From contig ONBC01000011.1 in assembly GCA_900315955.1 (NCBI GenBank), forward strand, positions 1 through 64,000: a stretch of DNA of 64,000 bases. The letters run 5' to 3'. Positions 59,653 through 64,000 of this stretch are shown here, one piece after another. This DNA comes from an uncultured Prevotella sp. GTDB lineage: Bacteria; Bacteroidota; Bacteroidia; Bacteroidales; Bacteroidaceae. The notes below the pieces were generated by a model. It had not been told where the DNA came from and made no database searches. It worked only from the letters and a program-made list of their open reading frames with translations. Both the position numbers and the translations under genes were made by a program. The stretch's first letter is position 1, and each line of letters begins with the position of its first letter.

Positions 59653-60993
59653 ATGAAGAAATACTTTAGCCATTACCGGGCACTCGTCATGTTGGGCACA
59701 CCGCTGATCATCGGACAGATCGGCGTGGTGCTCCAGAACTTCGCCGACACGCTGATGATCGGTCACCACACTACCGTGGAGCTCGCTGCAGCATCACTGG
59801 TGAGCAACATCTTCATCTTGGGTCTGCTCATGGCCATGGGCTTTGCCCTGTGCATGACGCCGCTCATCGGCAAGGCCTATGGCCAGGGCGACGTGGACAG
59901 CATCGGTGCGACGGTGAAAAACGGATTGGCAGTGAACACGTTGGCAGCCCTCCTGCTCATGGCCGTCTACACCGTGCTCTATTTCTTCCTTGACAAACTC
60001 GGACAGCCCGACGAGCTCTTGCCCTATGTGCGTCCTTACTATCTCATCAACCTGGTGTCTATTCCCTTTGTCTGCTGGGTCAACGGGTTGAAACAACTCT
60101 TCGACGCTACCACCGACACGAAGACACCGATGTGGATACTCCTCGGTGGCAATGCGCTGAATATCGTGGGCAACTGGCTGCTCATCTATGGTCACTGGGG
60201 CTTGCCCGAGTTGGGCATCACTGGTGCGGGACTCTCCACATTGGCTGCCCGCGTCCTTATGTTCGTAGCCATTGTGCTGTGCTTCGCGTTCTCCGGTCGT
60301 CATCGTGCCGAGCGCGCGGCCTTCCGGAAGAGTCGGCTGAGCCGTGGCGAGATGCGCTCACTCGTCATCTTGGGTACGCCCATCAGCTTGCAGATGGGCA
60401 TGGAGAGCGGTGCCTGGTCGTTGTGCAGCATCATCGTGGGATGGATTGGCACCAATGCGCTGGCCGGACATCAGATCATGCTTACCATCAGCCAACTCTT
60501 CTTCCAGTTCTATTATGCGCTTGCCTCGGCGGTGTCTATCCGTGTCAGCCATTTCCATGGACAGCACGACTACACAGCCATCCGGCGTACGGCATGGGCG
60601 GGATGCCATCTCAACTTCATGATTGCCATCCTCGTGTCGGTACCGGTCATCATCTTCCGCGAGCGTATGGGCTACCTTTTCACCAGTTCGCCTAAGGTGG
60701 CGGCAGAGGTGGCCAGTGCCATCGTGCCGCTGATCATTTATCAGTTCAGCGATGGATTGCAGTGCACCTTCAGCAATGCCATGCGCGGGCTGGCCTATGT
60801 CAAGCCGGTGATGCTCGTGGCCTTTCTCTCTTATTTCGTTGTGTCGCTGCCCTTGGCTTATCTCTTCGGTATCAGCCTGCATGGAGGCTTGGTGGGCGTG
60901 TGGTTCTCCTTCCCCTTCGGCCTCACCCTTGCTGGTGCCCTCTACTATCATTTTTATCACCGCCGGCTGCTGTCGTTGGAAAAGACAGCGTGA
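59653..60993 (+). CDS. MATE-family multidrug efflux transporter
   Basis: A 446-residue inner-membrane protein with about twelve hydrophobic segments. ATG 59653 starts the usual YRALVMLGTPLIIGQIG; the upstream open frame of 37 codons lacks features. TM1-TM2 FADTLMIGHHTTVELAAASL and the second-half repeat GTPISLQMGMESGAWS with GTNALAGHQIMLTISQ are typical MATE marks. It likely exports cationic drugs or metabolites in exchange for Na+ or H+. It converges on the threonine aldolase remnant with 15 bp between. Confidence 0.9.
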   Translation: MKKYFSHYRALVMLGTPLIIGQIGVVLQNFADTLMIGHHTTVELAAASLVSNIFILGLLMAMGFALCMTPLIGKAYGQGDVDSIGATVKNGLAVNTLAALLLMAVYTVLYFFLDKLGQPDELLPYVRPYYLINLVSIPFVCWVNGLKQLFDATTDTKTPMWILLGGNALNIVGNWLLIYGHWGLPELGITGAGLSTLAARVLMFVAIVLCFAFSGRHRAERAAFRKSRLSRGEMRSLVILGTPISLQMGMESGAWSLCSIIVGWIGTNALAGHQIMLTISQLFFQFYYALASAVSIRVSHFHGQHDYTAIRRTAWAGCHLNFMIAILVSVPVIIFRERMGYLFTSSPKVAAEVASAIVPLIIYQFSDGLQCTFSNAMRGLAYVKPVMLVAFLSYFVVSLPLAYLFGISLHGGLVGVWFSFPFGLTLAGALYYHFYHRRLLSLEKTA

Positions 60994-61008
60994 AGAGCCT
61001 GGGCAGGG

Positions 61009-61443
61009 CTACCCATTGGCGAGTGCATTCTCCAAGGCTCTGAGGTCTTCATCGGTCGTTGCCCAACTGGTCACAAAGCGGCAGACGAGCTGATTAGCAT
61101 TTCTCTGCTCCCACACTTCGAAGACGATGCTTTGGGCGAGACGCTTCTGTTGCTCGGTCGTGAGGATGACAAACTGCTGGTTGGTGGGCGAGTCTATGGC
61201 CAGCTGGATGCCGTGTTCCCGGAAGATAGCTTTCATGCGCCGGGCCATGTTGATGGCGTGGCGCGAGATGCGTCTATAGAGGTCGTCGGTGAAGAGCGTG
61301 TCGAACTGCAGTCCGAGCATACGTCCCTTGGCGAGCAGGGCGCCGTGACGCTTGATGGTGGTGAAGAAACCGCGTGGTGCACGTTGCTGTGAGAAGACGA
61401 CGGCTTCGCCAAACATAGCGCCCACCTTTGATGTCCATAGCAT
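61009..61443 (-). pseudogene. 5'-truncated threonine aldolase remnant
   Basis: The 144 codons match only the C-terminal part of PLP-dependent low-specificity threonine aldolases (beta-eliminating lyase family): VGAMFGEAVVFSQQR, HGALLAKGRMLGLQFDTLFTDDLY and DSPTNQQFVIL. The Schiff-base lysine region (TSKVGA) is right at the start, so about 200 residues forming the N-terminal substrate and PLP-binding part are missing. A TGA codon directly precedes the ATG in frame, and nothing related is seen in 61444-61785. It is almost certainly non-functional. Confidence 0.82.
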
Positions 61444-61785
61444 TCAAATGTATTGGTAGGACTATCTGAGATTAGAACATCTTAGAATTAGATACGAAAT
61501 CTATTCACCTACGAAAATATGCAATCGGCAAAGCGTCATGCGGTTGAAAAATTACAAAGAATGATTTGAATCAAGAAATAATAAGCCATGTTTTTTCGAG
61601 GGATTGCCGAATATCCTACAATCTTAGGAAATGCTTCTTCCTGCCTTGATAGAGCGATACCAGCATCTTAACTTACGTTAAATATGCCCTTATCGGTTTA
61701 ATTAAGGCTAATAACTAAGTAGATTAGTTGGTGTGAACTAAACTTTTTCGTTCCTTTGCCGATGGAAATGGTAAAATAAAAGAAG
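61444..61785. other. AT-rich intergenic stretch with promoter for the GLPGLI gene
   Basis: No gene is supported. Near the right end, TTGG at about 61729 and TTCCTTTG at 61751-61758 could be a variant -33/-7 pair, about 20 nt apart, for the gene at 61786. The rest is featureless AT-rich sequence, possibly the scar left by loss of the threonine aldolase 5' half. Confidence 0.45.
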
Positions 61786-62568
61786 ATGACTCAACGTTTA
61801 TTTCTTTGTTTGGTATTCGTTTGTCTGTTGCTCAACAGTGTAAAAGCCCAAAAGACACATGCTATCGAGCCCGCAAATATCGAGGTAAGATATGCGGCAC
61901 GGTACGAGGGCGAAAGCGTAGAAAAATACGGCAAGTTAGCGAACACGTTCGTTTTGCGATGCGGTCATACTATCAGCCAGTATTTCTGTTACGAATCTTT
62001 CAAGACAGACTCTTTGTCATCTAACCCTGAGAACTTTCACATTTGGTTCGAAGAGCACATGAAGGAGTGGAAGAACTACGAGGCTGGCGGTGACCGGCCT
62101 ACAGACTTGCCTGGTAGGGGGGACTACCTCTATCGTAACCTTGCGGACAGCACTGTCACTACCTACACCGCTATCATGGGCGAACATTTCCGCATCGTGG
62201 ATAAGCCTGTGATGGTATGGAATGTTGAGATGGATTCTGTGAAGACTGTCGCCGGATATGAATGTCATCTTGCGACCACCCACTTTCGTGGCCGTGATTG
62301 GCGCGTATGGTTTACATTAGACATTCCCTTGTCGCTTGGTCCATGGAAACTGAGCGGTCTGCCAGGGCTTATTCTTGCGGTTGAAGTACCAGGACTGATG
62401 CACATGGAAGCTTATCAGATTCTCACCACCAATCTAAGCCCCGTAACATTCTACAACTATTGGGAGAAAAAGTCTACCGACATTGATCGTGCGAAGTTTC
62501 TTAAAGCCAAGAACTCTGGTGCTTATCCAAAAGGCACAATAAAATTACCGCAGTTGGAGACAGAATGA
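61786..62568 (+). CDS. GLPGLI-family exported protein
   Basis: A 260-residue protein with a signal peptide (LFLCLVFVCLLLNSVKAQ) and the family-defining GPWKLSGLPGLIL at about 187-199. YECHLATTHFRGRDWRVWFT before it is also typical. The role of GLPGLI proteins is unknown; they are regularly paired with TonB-dependent-receptor-like proteins in Bacteroidota, as here: the next gene overlaps by four bases (ATGA). Confidence 0.9.
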   Translation: MTQRLFLCLVFVCLLLNSVKAQKTHAIEPANIEVRYAARYEGESVEKYGKLANTFVLRCGHTISQYFCYESFKTDSLSSNPENFHIWFEEHMKEWKNYEAGGDRPTDLPGRGDYLYRNLADSTVTTYTAIMGEHFRIVDKPVMVWNVEMDSVKTVAGYECHLATTHFRGRDWRVWFTLDIPLSLGPWKLSGLPGLILAVEVPGLMHMEAYQILTTNLSPVTFYNYWEKKSTDIDRAKFLKAKNSGAYPKGTIKLPQLETE

Positions 62569-64000
62569 AAATATTAAAGATTCTTTTTTCCTTTCTCTTC
62601 ATATTATTTCCATTATCCCTTTACGCCCAAACTGAGGTCACCGGCAAAGTGACCGATGGCAAAGGCGGAGGTCTGCCATCGGTTATCATAAAGAGATATG
62701 TCCCTGGTCACAAGATGCGTGGATATAGCCGTAGCGGCAGTGACGGGACATTCAGTATAAAGGCAGAAACAAGTGATACGCTGGAGTTCAGTTTGCTGGG
62801 TTTCAAGAGCCAACATGTTGCCGTCACTGACAATATGAAGCCACTGACTATCAGGATGACCGACAGGGCTATTGAACTAAAAGAGGTGACGGTGAAATCG
62901 GACAAGGTGCATGAGCATGGCGACACAATCAGCTATATTGTCGGTGCTTATGCCAACGGCAATGACCGGAGTATCGGCGACGTAATTGCGAAGATGCCTG
63001 GTTTCGATGTGGACAAATCGACGGGCAAAATCTCTTACGAGGGCAAACCTATCAGCAAGTTCTATATCGACGGGCTTGACATGCTCGGCGGCAAATACGG
63101 CTCGGCCACAAACACGCTGCCGCAGGGCGAGGTGGGCTCCGTACAGGTCATGCGCAACCATCAGCCCATCCGTGTGCTTGAGGACTTCACGTTCACCGAT
63201 GATGCCGCCGTGAACATCAAGATGAAAAACAGCGCCAAGACCCATTGGGTGACATCATGGAAGACGGGCGGCGGATATGGCAGCGCACACGATGGCTTTG
63301 ACAAGGACAGATGGCTCTTCGAGGGATTCGGCCTGCGACTGAAGTCTGACTTCCAAGCGATGCTAACGTATAAAACCAACAATACGGGAGCGGACATCAG
63401 CCGCGAGTCGACCAATCTCTTCAGCCTTGACGATCTGATCTCTGACCAGCCCAAGGATTTCATCCGCCTCTCCGCTCCCTCTGCCTCAGGTCTTTCCCGT
63501 GAACGCAGTCTGATGAACCGCAGTCATGCCTTTACGGCTAATGCCATGAAACGCATCAGCGAGGAGTCGCAAGTCAACTTCCAGCTCGTCTACAACAACG
63601 AACGCGACAAGGCGTGGGGAGACCGACTGACGGAATACATCCTGACGGATGGTAGCCGTGTCATCAGTAATCTTCAGGCTTGGCGGTCAAACACGAATGA
63701 CCTCTACGCCTTGCTGAAATATGAGCACAACTCCGCGAAGAGCTATCTCCGCAACTCGCTCTCAGGTGACATGACGTGGCTCTCGCAGCACCTTGACGAG
63801 ACGGGGACGTATTCACATGCCCAGCATGCGCTTCTGCCGGTATTTGATTTCCGCGATAATCTCTACGTCATCCGCCGGTATGGCAACACGCTCGTCTCCT
63901 TCTACTCCAACAACCGTGTTCAGCAGCGTCCTCAGCATCTGTATGTTGACTCCACCCTGCAGCAGGACTTGTCGCAGCGGTTCTATTCCACCGACACCTA
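62565..64000 (+). CDS. TonB-dependent-receptor-like protein with carboxypeptidase-regulatory N domain (partial)
   Basis: The frame opens at ATG 62565, overlapping the GLPGLI stop, and stays open to the window edge (about 478 codons). It has a signal peptide (ILFSFLFILFPLSLYAQ), a CarboxypepD_reg-like domain (EVTGKVTDGKGGGLPSVI through FSLLGFKSQ), then a plug-like region (GDVIAKMPGFDVDKSTGKI, YIDGLDMLGGKY) and barrel strands. This is the outer-membrane partner usually found with GLPGLI proteins. The substrate is unknown. The 3' end is not in the window. Confidence 0.88.
   Translation, partial: MKILKILFSFLFILFPLSLYAQTEVTGKVTDGKGGGLPSVIIKRYVPGHKMRGYSRSGSDGTFSIKAETSDTLEFSLLGFKSQHVAVTDNMKPLTIRMTDRAIELKEVTVKSDKVHEHGDTISYIVGAYANGNDRSIGDVIAKMPGFDVDKSTGKISYEGKPISKFYIDGLDMLGGKYGSATNTLPQGEVGSVQVMRNHQPIRVLEDFTFTDDAAVNIKMKNSAKTHWVTSWKTGGGYGSAHDGFDKDRWLFEGFGLRLKSDFQAMLTYKTNNTGADISRESTNLFSLDDLISDQPKDFIRLSAPSASGLSRERSLMNRSHAFTANAMKRISEESQVNFQLVYNNERDKAWGDRLTEYILTDGSRVISNLQAWRSNTNDLYALLKYEHNSAKSYLRNSLSGDMTWLSQHLDETGTYSHAQHALLPVFDFRDNLYVIRRYGNTLVSFYSNNRVQQRPQHLYVDSTLQQDLSQRFYSTDT

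Overview
The window comes from a Bacteroidota chromosome, most likely Prevotella or a close relative. The evidence is Bacteroidota-type promoters (TTTG, then 19-21 nt, then TAnnTTTG) before many genes, an RprX/RprY two-component pair, a GTPase-motif-degenerate EF-G paralogue, a GLPGLI/TonB-dependent-receptor pair, a PF14121-type porin, DUF4468 and DUF4293 proteins, and a fused 2-oxoacid:ferredoxin oxidoreductase. No rRNA genes or intact insertion sequences were seen. There is one tRNA, tRNA-Val(GAC).

Layout. 1-2.2 kb: end of a surface-sugar cluster (acetyltransferase, DegT/DnrJ aminotransferase). 2.2-6.2 kb: LUD protein, TcdA, small membrane proteins in an AT-rich islet, HemW. 6.4-11.1 kb: EF-G2-like factor, then rprX-rprY. 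11.3-14.8 kb: M23 peptidase and two glycosyltransferases. 14.8-19.9 kb: Ca/Na antiporter, then a serC-serA-DUF1015-yigZ operon read leftward from one clear promoter. 20-22 kb: DEAD-box-like helicase and a secreted protein.

22-36 kb is the accessory heart of the window. An AAA-type ATPase gene lies between two short periodic repeat arrays (22-bp and 23-bp periods). Next comes an internally deleted group II intron remnant whose 3' end abuts the last CRISPR repeat. Then follow a 52-repeat CRISPR array (51 spacers), its leader, and a compact type I-B-like cas operon (cas6-cas5-cas3-cas8-cas7-cas4-cas1-cas2) read leftward toward the array. The operon has a strong promoter with a dyad just upstream. 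Two spacers overlap the same target with one mismatch, which lets a candidate PAM (5'-CCT) be read from the array itself.

36-45 kb: korAB, tRNA-Val, a lipoprotein, a long inverted repeat, a SIMPL-domain protein, HAD and SDR enzymes, an unknown protein and a free-standing polyvalent-type kinase domain. 45-54 kb: short-form MetH, Rpn-type nuclease, HD hydrolase, MenA, and a porin operon. 54-61 kb: housekeeping genes uvrB, bamD, omega subunit, DUF4293, dnaA and a MATE pump. 61-64 kb: a decayed threonine aldolase, a GLPGLI protein and the start of a TonB-dependent-receptor-like protein that runs off the window.

In two places (tRNA-Val and dnaA) the -33 promoter element sits in the loop of the upstream terminator hairpin, so termination and initiation signals are superimposed. 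All product names rest on motif recognition by eye; no database search was run.
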